This document shows positions 10,199-19,107 of a stretch of 64,000 nt of DNA, one piece after another. This DNA is from Verrucomicrobium sp. (GTDB taxonomy: Bacteria > Verrucomicrobiota > Verrucomicrobiia > Methylacidiphilales > GAS474). Positions within the stretch are counted from its first letter, which is position 1, and each line of letters begins with the position of its first letter. The notes under the pieces are model-generated. The model was not told where the DNA came from, made no database searches, and was given only the letters and a program-made list of their open reading frames with translations. Location of the stretch: NCBI GenBank assembly GCA_028283855.1, contig JAPWJX010000009.1, forward strand, positions 214,633 to 278,632, read 5' to 3'. The position numbers and the translations under genes are program-made.

Positions 10199-10801
10199 CT
10201 AGCGCTTGCCGATGGGAAGCAGCGCGCCGAGCAGAAGGAAGAAGGCGACCAGAAGCAGGCAGTAAAGGGTGATCCAGAGGCCGAGGCCCGGAACGACTCC
10301 CCTTACCGTGCGGTCCAGGAAGGAAGCGTCCAGGCTGTAGCGGGCCAGGAAGTAGACGCCGGCGGAGATCAGGCCCGTCAAAAGGAGGATGGTGCGGGAG
10401 CCGAAGGCGATGGTGTAGAGCACCATGCCCAGCACGGTCAGCGCGGGCAGCAGGTAGATGATGAGGACGGTGTTCCCGGAGGAGCCGACGTTGAACGACT
10501 CCGAAATCTGCTGGATCATCTGCTGGTCCAGGGGCTGGGCGCTATGGGACATGGAGATCAGGTTCATGGCGCTCTCCCCATTGAGGGGCTTGTCGAAGGC
10601 GACGCGGGAATCCTCGTCACGCAGGGAGAAGTAGGTGGCGCCCCAGGAGGCGGAGGCGGCCCCGTTAAGCTGGTTGACCAGCTGCTCGCGCTCGGCGACG
10701 CGGTTGAAGGGGGCGACCTGGAGTTTGACCCAGGGAATGAAGAAGGCGGCGACGGCCAGAAGGACGGCCAGCCAGCCGAGACGGAGGAACAGGGTGCGCA
10801 T
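10199..10801 (-). CDS. Multi-pass membrane protein of unknown function (200 aa)
   Basis: The ATG at 10801 begins MRTLFLRLGWLAVLLAVAAF, an N-terminal hydrophobic segment, then a soluble, probably periplasmic, region of about 100 residues. Three more membrane segments follow. No family is recognised. The frame is open about 200 codons upstream, but that part is a proline/arginine-rich shadow of the 202-residue neighbour and is not real coding sequence. It sits 40 nt after that neighbour and 6 nt before the MFS gene. Confidence 0.75.
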   Translation of the reverse strand: MRTLFLRLGWLAVLLAVAAFFIPWVKLQVAPFNRVAEREQLVNQLNGAASASWGATYFSLRDEDSRVAFDKPLNGESAMNLISMSHSAQPLDQQMIQQISESFNVGSSGNTVLIIYLLPALTVLGMVLYTIAFGSRTILLLTGLISAGVYFLARYSLDASFLDRTVRGVVPGLGLWITLYCLLLVAFFLLLGALLPIGKR

Positions 10802-10841
10802 GGGGGTTGATGCTAGTGTTTTGGCCAGGCTTGGCAATGGC

Positions 10842-11441
10842 TCAGACGCTGTGTTCGTGCTGGGGGGCTGGAACCAATTGGTGGCGGCGGGTCTTCGGGC
10901 CGGGACGCAGGCCCAGGGGCTTGGCGGGGCCGAGGACCTGCTCGATCTTTTCCAGGACGAAGACGTCGAGCATCTCGTCCGTGTGGGGATCGTAGACCTG
11001 GTAGGGGGCGATGTAGCCGCGCAGGCGGTATTCGTAGTTTTGGTCGTCGCCTTTGTCCCCGCCTTTATAGCGCCAGGGGGCCACGGCGACGCCCGGCGTT
11101 TCCCGCAGGGCGACCCAACGACCGCGGCTCCAGCCTTCGTTGGGCAGGCGGACCCAACCCCAGCCGCCGCTGTCGATTTTCGACTCGAAGAAGCGGTGGG
11201 CAATGAATTCCTGGCTGACCACGCCCGCGGGCGCGGCCGGAAGCGGCATGCGGGGAATGGGCATGGCGCGCTCCACCGGCTCTTCCGTCTCCGGCGCAGT
11301 GGCCGGAGGGGCCGGAGGGGCCACGGCGGAAGGCGTGGGAGGGGCCGCGGGGGCCGGGGCGTTCGTGGAGGCGGTCTCCTGGGCAAACGCGCCAAGGGCC
11401 AGGAGAAGGAGCGCCGTCAGGAGGGAGAAAAGAGATTTCAT
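10842..11441 (-). CDS. Secreted protein with Pro/Ala-rich linker (unknown function)
   Basis: About 199 residues. An N-terminal signal peptide ends near GAFAQ, then a roughly 45-residue proline/alanine-rich stretch suggests a flexible envelope spacer. The C-terminal domain of about 110 residues contains aromatic-rich segments (GGWGWVRLPNEGW, NYEYRLRGYIAPYQVYDPH). The start at 11441 overlaps the upstream stop as ATGA; an ATG three codons earlier is possible. No family is recognised, and a peptidoglycan-associated role is only suggested by the ftsB operon context. Confidence 0.72.
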   Translation of the reverse strand: MKSLFSLLTALLLLALGAFAQETASTNAPAPAAPPTPSAVAPPAPPATAPETEEPVERAMPIPRMPLPAAPAGVVSQEFIAHRFFESKIDSGGWGWVRLPNEGWSRGRWVALRETPGVAVAPWRYKGGDKGDDQNYEYRLRGYIAPYQVYDPHTDEMLDVFVLEKIEQVLGPAKPLGLRPGPKTRRHQLVPAPQHEHSV

Positions 11442-12193
11442 TGGTTCCATTTGCCGCCGCGGGAGACGACGGGGATCGAGCCGTTGGCGTAGTCGGTCTT
11501 GCCGATGGCGCCGGTCATGAGGAAGCCGAGGTGCCGTTTCCAGACGTCGCTAAAATACTCGCCGGTGTGGCAGCCCCAGCTCTTGGCCGTGGCTCCTTGG
11601 GCAAAGGCGCCGGGCTCCAGGTAGCGGATGGCGCGGGCGTGAAAGAAGTTCATCGCCATCGCGTCGAAATCGTTGCTGTAGTCGAAGAGGAAGCAGTTCC
11701 GGTTGGAGTGGCCGAAGAACTCGAAGTCGATGATGGGCTCTACGGCGCGGTTTTTGCCCTGGTTGACGTAATTGATCAGCTCCGGCGTGGTGTCGAACCA
11801 GAAGAGGGAGACGCCGTCCTCGTTGGCTTCCTTGATGATCTGCGGCAGCAGTTTTTCCCCCATCTCCTCCCCGCGCCGCAGGTAGGCCGGGCGGAAGACG
11901 ATCCAGGTCACCTCGTCCTGCGGGGCCTTTTCCGCCATGATTTGCTTGATGCGGAGATGGGCACCCCGGATGAAGTTGCCCCAATAGATGTCATGGGAGC
12001 TTTTCTTCCCCCGCTCAAAGAAGCGCAGGGCGGGGCCGCCGCTCACGATGAGGTATTCCCGGGCCTGGGGCGCGGGAGCTAGGGAGGCCGTGGAAGGCGC
12101 CGCCGTGGAAGCGGGCGCCGTTTCCTGGGCGGGGAGAGAAGAGGCCAGGCCCATGACGGCAGCCAGGCAAAGGAAGAGCCGGCGGAGTTTCAA
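11438..12193 (-). CDS. Secreted protein, possible caspase-fold (clan CD) peptidase
   Basis: A 251-residue protein with a signal peptide (LFLCLAAVMGLASSLPAQ) and an Ala/Pro/Thr-rich spacer. Two spaced motifs resemble the His/Cys dyad of caspase-fold peptidases: a hydrophobic strand ending FEFFGHS, and later AKSWGCHTGE. The rest alternates hydrophobic strands and amphipathic helices, consistent with that fold. This is inference from motif pattern and not a family match. It begins with TTG, overlapping the ftsB stop as TTGA, and ends in an ATGA overlap with the next gene. Confidence 0.6.
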   Translation of the reverse strand: MKLRRLFLCLAAVMGLASSLPAQETAPASTAAPSTASLAPAPQAREYLIVSGGPALRFFERGKKSSHDIYWGNFIRGAHLRIKQIMAEKAPQDEVTWIVFRPAYLRRGEEMGEKLLPQIIKEANEDGVSLFWFDTTPELINYVNQGKNRAVEPIIDFEFFGHSNRNCFLFDYSNDFDAMAMNFFHARAIRYLEPGAFAQGATAKSWGCHTGEYFSDVWKRHLGFLMTGAIGKTDYANGSIPVVSRGGKWNQ

Positions 12194-12585
12194 CGGGTGG
12201 AGGGCGCGGGGGCCGGAGTGGAGGAGTTCGCCTTCCCCTTGGCGGAGTAGGGGTCGAAGCGGAAGATCACCTCGCCGGGCTTGCCCAGGTTGAGGCGGTC
12301 GCGGGCGATCCGCTCGATGTATTCCTGATTGGATTTCAGCAGCTCGAACTGGCGGTTCCCCTGGCGGTTGGAGGATTGCTCCAGGGCGATCAGCTGCGCC
12401 AGGCGCTCCTTCTCGGCCTGCAGGCGCTGCACCTGCCGGATCACCGGCAGGAAGCAGGCCAGGACGACGGCCACCACACCCAGCGCCAAAAGGAGCTGGG
12501 TGATCCGGGCCAATTTGGCCCAGATATTGCCGGTGGCCCGCCGCCGGAGCGAAACGCTGCCCAGGTCGAGGAGCTTGGAGCTCAT
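12190..12585 (-). CDS. ftsB: FtsB/DivIC-family cell-division protein
   Basis: Single-pass membrane protein of 131 residues. One transmembrane helix (about residues 27-46, LLLALGVVAVVLACFLPV) is followed by a coiled coil (VQRLQAEKERLAQLI) and the family-typical segment YIERIARDRLNLGKPGEVIF. FtsB-type proteins link FtsL and FtsQ in the divisome. The C-terminal tail is rich in Pro, Ser and Thr. The ATG at 12585 lies 7 nt after eno; the eno-ftsB order is widespread, which supports the call. Upstream in-frame codons lie inside eno. Confidence 0.85.
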   Translation of the reverse strand: MSSKLLDLGSVSLRRRATGNIWAKLARITQLLLALGVVAVVLACFLPVIRQVQRLQAEKERLAQLIALEQSSNRQGNRQFELLKSNQEYIERIARDRLNLGKPGEVIFRFDPYSAKGKANSSTPAPAPSTR

Positions 12586-12592
12586 CCTTTCT

Positions 12593-13873
12593 TTAGAGCG
12601 TGCCTCCGAAGACGGCGTTCGCGCCGAGTTCTTCTTCGATGCGGAGGAGCTGGTTGTATTTCGCCAACCGGTCGGAGCGGGAGAAGGAGCCAGTCTTGAT
12701 CTGGCCCACATTCAGCGCCACGGCGATGTCGGCGATGGTGGTGTCTTCGCTCTCGCCGGAGCGATGGCTGAGGATGGAGGTGTAACCGGCGCGCTTGGCC
12801 ATCTCGACGGCGTCGAAGGTCTCCGTCAGGGTGCCGATTTGGTTGACCTTCACCAGGATTGAGTTGGCCACGCCCAGGTCGATGCCCTTCTTGAGGAATT
12901 CGACGTTGGTGACGAAAAGGTCGTCGCCGACCAGCTGCGTGCCGGAGCCCATGGCGTCGGTCAGCTTCTTCCAGCCGTCCCAATCGCTCTCCGCCAGGCC
13001 GTCCTCGATCGAGATGATCGGGTACTTCTTGGCCAGCTCCTGGTAGTATTTCACCAGCTGCTCGGAGGAGAGCTTCCGGCCGTCGGACTTCTTGAAGACG
13101 TATTTCTTGGAGGCGCGGTCGTAGAACTCGCTGCTGGCGGTGTCGAGCGCCAGGAAGATGTCCTTGCCCAGCTTGTAGCCGGCCTTCTTCACGGCGGCGG
13201 CGATGACTTCCAGGGCGTCTTCCGTCGACTTCAGCGCGGGGGCGAAGCCGCCCTCGTCGCCGACGGCGGTGCTCAGGTGGCGGTCATGGAGGACTTCCTT
13301 CAGGGTGTGGAACACTTCCGTGCCGTAACGGATCGCCTCGGAGAACGTGGGCGCGCCCTTCGGCACGATCATGAATTCCTGGAAGTCGATCGGCGCGTCG
13401 GAGTGGGCGCCGCCGTTCATGATGTTGGCCAGGGGGACGGGGAGCGTGCGGGCGTTGGTGCCGCCCAGGTAACGGTAAAGAGGCAGCCCCAGCGCCGCGG
13501 CGGCGGCGTGGGCGGTGGCCAGGGAGACGCCCAGGAGGGCGTTGGCGCCCAGCTTGGCCTTGTTCTTGGTGCCGTCCAGCTGGATGAGGTGGCGGTCCAG
13601 GTCGGCCTGATTCACGGCGTCATGGCCCACCAGGGTCGGGGCGATGACGGAGCGGACGTTTTTGACGGCCTTCGTGACGGCCTTGCCCTTGAACTTGGCC
13701 TTGTCGCCGTCGCGCAGTTCGATGGCCTCGAATTCGCCGGTGCTCGCGCCGGAAGGGACGATCGCACGGCCACGGGCCCCTCCTTCCAAAATAACCTCTG
13801 CTTCCAGAGTGGGATTTCCGCGGGAATCAATAACCTGCCGAGCCGTAACCGATCGAATCTTCGTCAATGCCAT
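12593..13873 (-). CDS. eno: Enolase
   Basis: Interconverts 2-phosphoglycerate and phosphoenolpyruvate in glycolysis and gluconeogenesis. It has 426 residues. The enolase signature [23 protein letters not shown] segment and the [14 protein letters not shown] metal-binding region are present. I chose the ATG at 13873 (MALTKIRSV), which has AGGA upstream; 45 open codons before it are not conserved-looking. It heads a minus-strand operon running to about 7.8 kb. The PEP it makes also serves MurA and PckG encoded in this window. Confidence 0.97.
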   Translation of the reverse strand: MALTKIRSVTARQVIDSRGNPTLEAEVILEGGARGRAIVPSGASTGEFEAIELRDGDKAKFKGKAVTKAVKNVRSVIAPTLVGHDAVNQADLDRHLIQLDGTKNKAKLGANALLGVSLATAHAAAAALGLPLYRYLGGTNARTLPVPLANIMNGGAHSDAPIDFQEFMIVPKGAPTFSEAIRYGTEVFHTLKEVLHDRHLSTAVGDEGGFAPALKSTEDALEVIAAAVKKAGYKLGKDIFLALDTASSEFYDRASKKYVFKKSDGRKLSSEQLVKYYQELAKKYPIISIEDGLAESDWDGWKKLTDAMGSGTQLVGDDLFVTNVEFLKKGIDLGVANSILVKVNQIGTLTETFDAVEMAKRAGYTSILSHRSGESEDTTIADIAVALNVGQIKTGSFSRSDRLAKYNQLLRIEEELGANAVFGGTL

Positions 13874-14236
13874 AAGTTGTCCTGCTTTTTTGCCTGAAAA
13901 GAGAGAGCGCATCAACCCCCATTCCTGAAGGCTTTCTCTTCTCTCAAAGGCGTTTCCGACTATCGCGAAGCTCTGTTCTTTTCCCCCGCCGGGAAAAGAA
14001 TGGAACACCCCTCGATTGGGAAAATTATTCCCTTTTTAGTCATGACAAAAATACCATCGGTAGGATTTTTCCTGCGTCCCCATCAAAAATAACAAATATA
14101 AATCGCTTGTTATTAAGTATTTAAGGATTTTTAAAAAACCGTTGGCACGACCGGTGCTCAAAGGAAGCATCCGCAAACCATGGCGGACATAAAGCAAAAC
14201 TACGAAAGTTTTTAACTAGCGAATCAAGGAGGAATT
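13874..14236. other. 363-bp intergenic region between divergent eno and flagellin genes
   Basis: Divergent control region, clearly AT-richer than its surroundings from about 14020 to 14140 (ATAAATCGCTTGTTATTAAG and similar). It holds the sigma-54 promoter and the strong ribosome-binding site of the flagellin gene, and presumably the eno promoter, for which I see no convincing boxes. No ORF or RNA gene is recognised in it. Confidence 0.7.
14143..14158 (+). promoter_or_regulatory. Sigma-54 (RpoN) promoter of the flagellin gene
   Basis: TGGCAC at 14143-14148 and GTGCT at 14154-14158 match the -24/-12 consensus TGGCAC-N5-TTGCW with one mismatch. The invariant GG (14144-14145) and GC (14156-14157) are exactly 10 bp apart, as sigma-54 requires. 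Transcription would start near 14169, giving a leader of about 68 nt that contains AAGGAGG at 14226-14232, four bases before the ATG. An AT-rich upstream region could hold activator sites. Confidence 0.82.
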
Positions 14237-15052
14237 ATGACTGTCATCGGTACGAACTACGCTGCGAGCATGTCCGGGTATTATTTAAATCGAAATACCA
14301 CGGCTCTCAACCAAAGCCTGGAGCAGCTCTCCTCAGGCTCCCGCCTCACCAGCAATCCGAACGACGCGGCCGGTCTGGCCGTGGCCGGACAGCTGACGGC
14401 GCAAAACAGCCGCTTGGGCTCGGCCATCAACAGCGCCAATGACGTCATCTCCTTTGCCCAGACGGCGGACGGCTTCCTTTCCACCATTCAGTCCATGCTG
14501 ACCCGCATGAGCGAGCTGGCCCAGGAAGCGACCAACGGCGCCTTTGGTTCCTCCGACCTGGCCAACTACCAGACGGAATACTCCAACCTGCTGAGCACGC
14601 TGGATCTCATCGCCAGCAACGCGTCTTTCAACAACTCGTCGATCTTCTCCAATACGACGCTGACGGTCTGCATCAACGGCTTCGGCGCGGTCGACAGCCT
14701 GGTGTTGAACACCATCGGCTACTCCACCAGCTTGGGGATCAATCTGACGAGTTTGACGACGACGGCTTCGGCGCTGACTTCCCTCTCCGCGCTCAATTCC
14801 GCGATCTCCTGCATCACCAATCGCCGTGCGATGGTCAATGCGGACATTTCCAAGTTCAACTTCCACATCTCCAACATGCAGACGGAGCAGGTCAACATCG
14901 AGGCGGCCACCAGCGCCATCGCCGACCTGGACATGGCGGCGGGCAGCACGGCCCTTTCCAAGAACCAGATCCTGGTTCAGGCCGCCACCTCCATGCTGGC
15001 CCAGGCCAACGCCTCCCAGCAGACGGTGCTTACCCTGCTGCGCAGCCAGTAA
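14237..15052 (+). CDS. Flagellin
   Basis: Filament subunit of 271 residues, short because the central surface domains are nearly absent. The N-terminal D0/D1 helices carry the family pattern (LNQSLEQLSSGSRLTSN, NDAAGLAVAGQL), and the C terminus ends in QTVLTLLRSQ after a QANASQQ segment. Two cysteines (C145, C192) are unusual for an exported flagellin. Strong AAGGAGG ribosome site and a sigma-54 promoter lie upstream; hairpins follow. It is monocistronic and isolated from other flagellar genes in the window. Confidence 0.95.
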   Translation: MTVIGTNYAASMSGYYLNRNTTALNQSLEQLSSGSRLTSNPNDAAGLAVAGQLTAQNSRLGSAINSANDVISFAQTADGFLSTIQSMLTRMSELAQEATNGAFGSSDLANYQTEYSNLLSTLDLIASNASFNNSSIFSNTTLTVCINGFGAVDSLVLNTIGYSTSLGINLTSLTTTASALTSLSALNSAISCITNRRAMVNADISKFNFHISNMQTEQVNIEAATSAIADLDMAAGSTALSKNQILVQAATSMLAQANASQQTVLTLLRSQ

Positions 15053-15062
15053 TTCCAAGGGC

Positions 15063-15094
15063 GGCGCGGAGCCAGGCTCACCCGGCTCCGCGCC
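15063..15094 (+). terminator. GC-rich hairpin directly after the flagellin gene
   Basis: An 11-bp perfect stem (15063-15073 with 15084-15094) with a 10-nt loop and no T tract. It may stabilise the 3' end of the abundant flagellin mRNA; the true terminator is probably the next hairpin. Confidence 0.5.
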
Positions 15095-15112
15095 TTCCGC
15101 GCAAAAAATTTA

Positions 15113-15142
15113 CGCCGCTTCCGGAAACGGAAGCGGCGTTTT
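15113..15142. terminator. Bidirectional Rho-independent terminator (flagellin / greA fusion)
   Basis: A perfect 11-bp stem (15113-15123 with 15128-15138) with a GAAA loop. TTTT follows on the plus strand, and on the minus strand the hairpin is followed by TAAATTTTTT. It can therefore end both the flagellin transcript and the converging greA-fusion transcript. Confidence 0.88.
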
Positions 15143-15177
15143 AGGTTTTGGGAGAGGGACTCTCTTCCCGCGCGAAA

Positions 15178-16989
15178 CTAAGCCTTATAAGGAGCGATCG
15201 ACTCGATCCGGACTTCCTTCTCTCCGCCGTCCTCGGTCGCAATCTTCAGGGTGGCTCCAACCGGGTGTTTGAGAAGCGCCTGGGCCAACGGGGTAAGGTA
15301 GGAGATGATGCCCTGGGCGGGCTCGCTGTCCCAAGCGCCCAGCAACGTGTAGCGGGAGCGCCGGCCGTCGGCCGTGTCCGTAAGTTCCACGGTGGTGCCG
15401 ATGTTGACGGCGCTGCAATCCGGGTTGGCGAAATCGGTGCCCTGGGCGCGGACGAGGAGCGATTCCAGCTCCGCCTTGCGGCGCATGAGCACGGTCTGCA
15501 TTTCCTTGGCGGCCTTGAACTCGTGGTTCTCCCGCAGGTCTCCGTAGGAGCGGGCGATGCCAATTTCCTTGCTGTTCTCGGGGATCTTCTTGGTGACGAT
15601 CTCTTCCAGTTCCAGCTTGCGGCGGTTCAGGCTGTCCCAGCTGACGATGAGGGTGGCGTCTTCCGCGTGGGTGCGGTCGCCGACGACCAGCTCCTGCATC
15701 TCGGGGTAAAGCTTGATGAGGATCGCCAGCAGGGAACGCTTGTCCAGCTCCTTGAAGACGGGGGTCAGGAGGATGGAGCGGGTGACGTCGCGGACGTCAT
15801 CCAGGCTGGCTTCCCGCAGGAGGGTGGCCATCACTTCCTTGTCCGTGTGGATCAGGTCGTAAAGCTTGGTGCCGCGCTTGAGGTCGCCCATTTGATCCTT
15901 TTCCAGCACGGAGAGGATGGCCATGACCAGCTGCGGGCCGAAGAGAGGGGCGAAAAGCTCGTCCCGGTTCTTGACCAGCCAGTAGAGAAGGTCGGTGGAA
16001 ACGGTGCGCTCCCGGATGAGGCGCTGAAGGGCGTCGACGACCTCCTGGTGCCGGTTGGCCGCGGCAAAGACGGTGGTCACGGAGTCGCCCATGCGGCCGG
16101 TGGCGTTAGGCAGTGCGCTTAGGAAAAGGGCGGGCCATTCTTCCGGGCGGGCGGCGGCGACGACGGTCAGGAGCTTGGTCTGGCGGGGGCCGCTGATCTT
16201 TTCCAGCAGTTCGCCGAAGGCTTTCGCGGTGGTCGGCACCAGGGAGGGGACGGACTGAGCGCCTTCCACGGCGGGCTGACCGGCGTGGGCCAGGAATTCG
16301 TCGCGCAGGAGGGCCAGCTCGACGCCTTTGGCCAGCTGGGACTTGGGCAATTTGGAAAGGGTGCTTTCGACGGCCTGGGCCACCTCGTCGGCGATGGCCG
16401 GGTCCTTGATCTCGCCCCAGTGCTTGGAGAGGGCGGCCACGGTGTTGATCTGGGCCTCGACGCCGCCGTTGACGGAGGCGCGGAACTGCTCGACGGCCTG
16501 GACGCCTTCCTGCAGGGGGGCTTCCAGGATGCGGAAGGCTTCGTTCTTCCGGGTCGGGATATGGTAGGTGCCGGTCTTCTTTAGGGCGCGCTTGGCCCCT
16601 TCCCACCACTTTTTCCAATCGGCGGCGGAGATGACTTCCGGAGAGAGGGCGGCCTGGATGTTCTCCGCGCTGGCCTGGGAGCCGAGGCTCTCGATGCAGT
16701 TGTGGACGACGGCGGCGGGATCGCTTTGGGCCTGCCCTTTGAGGCCGGCCATGTCGTCGGTCTTGCGGGCGTAGATGTGGGTGGGAGGCAGGAGAGTCAG
16801 GGACTCCAGCGCGTAGGAGTAAGACATGGAATGCCCGGCCTTGCTCTTGAAGTCGATGATGACCTGGCCCAGGAGGGTGTTGTGTTCCCGAATCTTTCCG
16901 TATCCCCAGCTGCGGTGGTGGCAGAATGTGCCCGGCGCGATGGCCGCAAGTTGTTCAGGGGAAAGGGCGTCGGTTTCAGGGGAAGACAT
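15178..16989 (-). CDS. greA: Large GreA-type transcript-cleavage factor with ~430-residue N-terminal extension
   Basis: A 603-residue protein. Residues about 435-603 are a complete Gre unit: a coiled coil whose tip holds GDLREN (D484, E487), the acidic residues that activate RNA cleavage in backtracked polymerase, then the FKBP-like C-terminal domain (GISYLTPLAQALLKHPVG-type). The first 430 residues are mostly helical, with an aromatic N-terminal motif (CHHRSWGYGKI). Long Gre fusions of this type are known in Chlamydia. The function of the extension is unknown. It converges on the flagellin gene across a shared terminator. Confidence 0.88.
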   Translation of the reverse strand: MSSPETDALSPEQLAAIAPGTFCHHRSWGYGKIREHNTLLGQVIIDFKSKAGHSMSYSYALESLTLLPPTHIYARKTDDMAGLKGQAQSDPAAVVHNCIESLGSQASAENIQAALSPEVISAADWKKWWEGAKRALKKTGTYHIPTRKNEAFRILEAPLQEGVQAVEQFRASVNGGVEAQINTVAALSKHWGEIKDPAIADEVAQAVESTLSKLPKSQLAKGVELALLRDEFLAHAGQPAVEGAQSVPSLVPTTAKAFGELLEKISGPRQTKLLTVVAAARPEEWPALFLSALPNATGRMGDSVTTVFAAANRHQEVVDALQRLIRERTVSTDLLYWLVKNRDELFAPLFGPQLVMAILSVLEKDQMGDLKRGTKLYDLIHTDKEVMATLLREASLDDVRDVTRSILLTPVFKELDKRSLLAILIKLYPEMQELVVGDRTHAEDATLIVSWDSLNRRKLELEEIVTKKIPENSKEIGIARSYGDLRENHEFKAAKEMQTVLMRRKAELESLLVRAQGTDFANPDCSAVNIGTTVELTDTADGRRSRYTLLGAWDSEPAQGIISYLTPLAQALLKHPVGATLKIATEDGGEKEVRIESIAPYKA

Positions 16990-17040
16990 GGGGCAAAGAT
17001 CATGACGGACCTCCCCGGCCCTGGTAAAGCCTTTTCCCGG

Positions 17041-19107
17041 CTAAGCGGGTTTCGGACCCTTCTTTTTAGGCGCGGCCAGTTTTTTGGCACCGCCGTAGGT
17101 GACGGCGGCGGGCTTGGCCTCCCGGGGCTCGATCTTGTCGATCCCCAGCTGCTTTTTAAGCTCCTGCACCTGGTCCCGGAGAAGGGCGGCTTTTTCATAT
17201 TCCAGGTTGTTGGAGGCCTCGATCATCTCTGATTGGAGTTCTTTCATGAGGTCGACGACGTCGAACTGCCCGGCCCCTTCCTTAAGGACCATCTTTGTCG
17301 CCTCGCTCCCTTTGATGACGGTGCGGAGGCTTTCCTGGACGGCGCGCTTGACGCTCTTCGGAACGATGCCGTGGGCCTCATTGTAGGCGATCTGGCGCTT
17401 CCGGCGGTGTTCGGTGATGTCCAGGAGGGCCTTGATGGATCCGGTGATGTGGTCGGCGTAGAGGATGACGGTGCCCGCGACGTGCCGCGCGGCGCGCCCG
17501 GCGATCTGGATGAGCGACTTTTCCGAGCGGAGGTAGCCCTCCTTGTCCGCGTCCAGGATGCCGACGAGGGAAACTTCCGGCAGGTCGAGGCCTTCCCGGA
17601 GCAGGTTGATGCCGACGAGGACGTCGAACTCCCCTGCCCGCAGGCCGCGCAGGATCTCGACCCGCTCGATGGCGTCGACGTCCGCGTGGAGGTAACGGAC
17701 GCGGATCTCCAAGTCGCGCAGGTAGTCGGTCAGGTCCTCCGCGGTCCGCTTGGTAAGCGTCAGGACCAGGACGCGTTCCTGCTTCGCCACCCGCTCGCGG
17801 ATCTGGGCGATGATGTCGTCGATCTGTCCGGCCAGCGGCTTGATGACGATGGTGGGGTCCAGGAGGCCGGTGGGGCGGATGATCTGCTCCGCCACGATGC
17901 CTCCGGTCAGCTTCATCTCATAATCGCCCGGCGTGGCGGAGACGAAGAGGCGCTGGCCGGTCAGGGCCTCGAATTCCGGGAAGTTCAGAGGCCGGTTGTC
18001 CAAGGCGGAAGGCAGGCGGAAACCGTGGTCGACCAGGACCATCTTGCGGGAGCGGTCGCCGGCATACATCGCGCCGATCTGGGGCACGGTGGCGTGGGAC
18101 TCGTCGATGACGGTGAGAAAATCCTTCGGGAAGAAGTCGATGAGCGTGTAGGGCCGGGAGCCCGGGGCGCGCCCGGCCAGGTGGCGGGAGTAGTTCTCGA
18201 TCCCGTTGCAGAAGCCCATTTCCTCCATCATCTCCAGGTCGTAGGTGGTCCGCATCTTGAGACGCTGGGATTCCAGGAGCTTCCCCTGCTTTTCCAGCTC
18301 GGCGAGGCGCTCATCCATCTCCGCGCGGATCGCGGTCATGGCCCGCTTCATCTTCTCGAAGGGGGTGACGAAATGCTTTGCCGGGAAAAGGATCGTCCGG
18401 TCCAGCCGCTCCAAGGTCTCCCCGGTCAGGGAATCGATGCGGGTGAGCCGCTCCACCTCGTCCCCGAAGAACTCGACCCGCAGCGTCGTCTCCTCCGTGG
18501 CGGGGCCGACTTCCACGACGTCGCCCCGGGCCCGGAACTTGCCGCGGCCCAGGTCGAAGTCGTTCCGCTCGTAATGGATCTCCACCAGCTTCGTGAAGAG
18601 CTGTTCCCGGGTCATCTTCTGCCCCAGCTGGAGCGGGCAGATCATGAAGGCGTAATCCTCCGGCGAGCCGAGGCCGTAGATGCAGGAAACGGAGGCGACG
18701 ACGATGACGTCCCGCCGCGTGAGGAGGGAGCTGGTCGCCGAAAGGCGCATCCGCTCGATCTCCTCGTTGATGGAAGAGTCCTTCTCGATATAGGTGTCGC
18801 TGGAGGGGATGTAGGCCTCCGGCTGGTAGTAATCGAAATAGGAGACGAAGTATTCGACGGCGTTGTTCGGGAAGAACTGCTTGAACTCGCTGTAGAGCTG
18901 CGCGGCCAGCGTCTTGTTGTGGGAAATGATGAGGGTGGGCCGATCCAGACGGGCGATGACGCTGGCCGTGGTGTAGGTCTTGCCGGAGCCGGTCACCCCC
19001 AGCAGCACGCTGTCCTGTTCCCCGGCGGAGATCCGCTTCACCAGCTTTTCAATCGCTTGCGGCTGGTCCCCGCACGCGGGATAGGGGGACTGAAGGTCAA
19101 AAGACAT
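17041..19107 (-). CDS. uvrB: Excinuclease ABC subunit B
   Basis: DNA-damage verification helicase of nucleotide excision repair, 688 residues. Walker A GVTGSGKT is at residues 37-44, the aromatic beta-hairpin that clamps DNA is near residues 86-101 (SYFDYYQPEAYIP), and motif II is DESH. The C-terminal UVR coiled coil (MIEASNNLEYEKAALLRDQV) binds UvrA or UvrC, followed by a lysine/proline-rich tail. It is divergent from the serine hydrolase across 65 nt. Confidence 0.97.
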   Translation of the reverse strand: MSFDLQSPYPACGDQPQAIEKLVKRISAGEQDSVLLGVTGSGKTYTTASVIARLDRPTLIISHNKTLAAQLYSEFKQFFPNNAVEYFVSYFDYYQPEAYIPSSDTYIEKDSSINEEIERMRLSATSSLLTRRDVIVVASVSCIYGLGSPEDYAFMICPLQLGQKMTREQLFTKLVEIHYERNDFDLGRGKFRARGDVVEVGPATEETTLRVEFFGDEVERLTRIDSLTGETLERLDRTILFPAKHFVTPFEKMKRAMTAIRAEMDERLAELEKQGKLLESQRLKMRTTYDLEMMEEMGFCNGIENYSRHLAGRAPGSRPYTLIDFFPKDFLTVIDESHATVPQIGAMYAGDRSRKMVLVDHGFRLPSALDNRPLNFPEFEALTGQRLFVSATPGDYEMKLTGGIVAEQIIRPTGLLDPTIVIKPLAGQIDDIIAQIRERVAKQERVLVLTLTKRTAEDLTDYLRDLEIRVRYLHADVDAIERVEILRGLRAGEFDVLVGINLLREGLDLPEVSLVGILDADKEGYLRSEKSLIQIAGRAARHVAGTVILYADHITGSIKALLDITEHRRKRQIAYNEAHGIVPKSVKRAVQESLRTVIKGSEATKMVLKEGAGQFDVVDLMKELQSEMIEASNNLEYEKAALLRDQVQELKKQLGIDKIEPREAKPAAVTYGGAKKLAAPKKKGPKPA

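Noticed and set aside
10802..11395. N-terminal extension of the 200-residue membrane protein
   Set aside because: The residues are Pro/Arg/Ser-rich and arise from the out-of-frame reading of the secreted 202-residue neighbour, which has a signal peptide and an ATGA junction.
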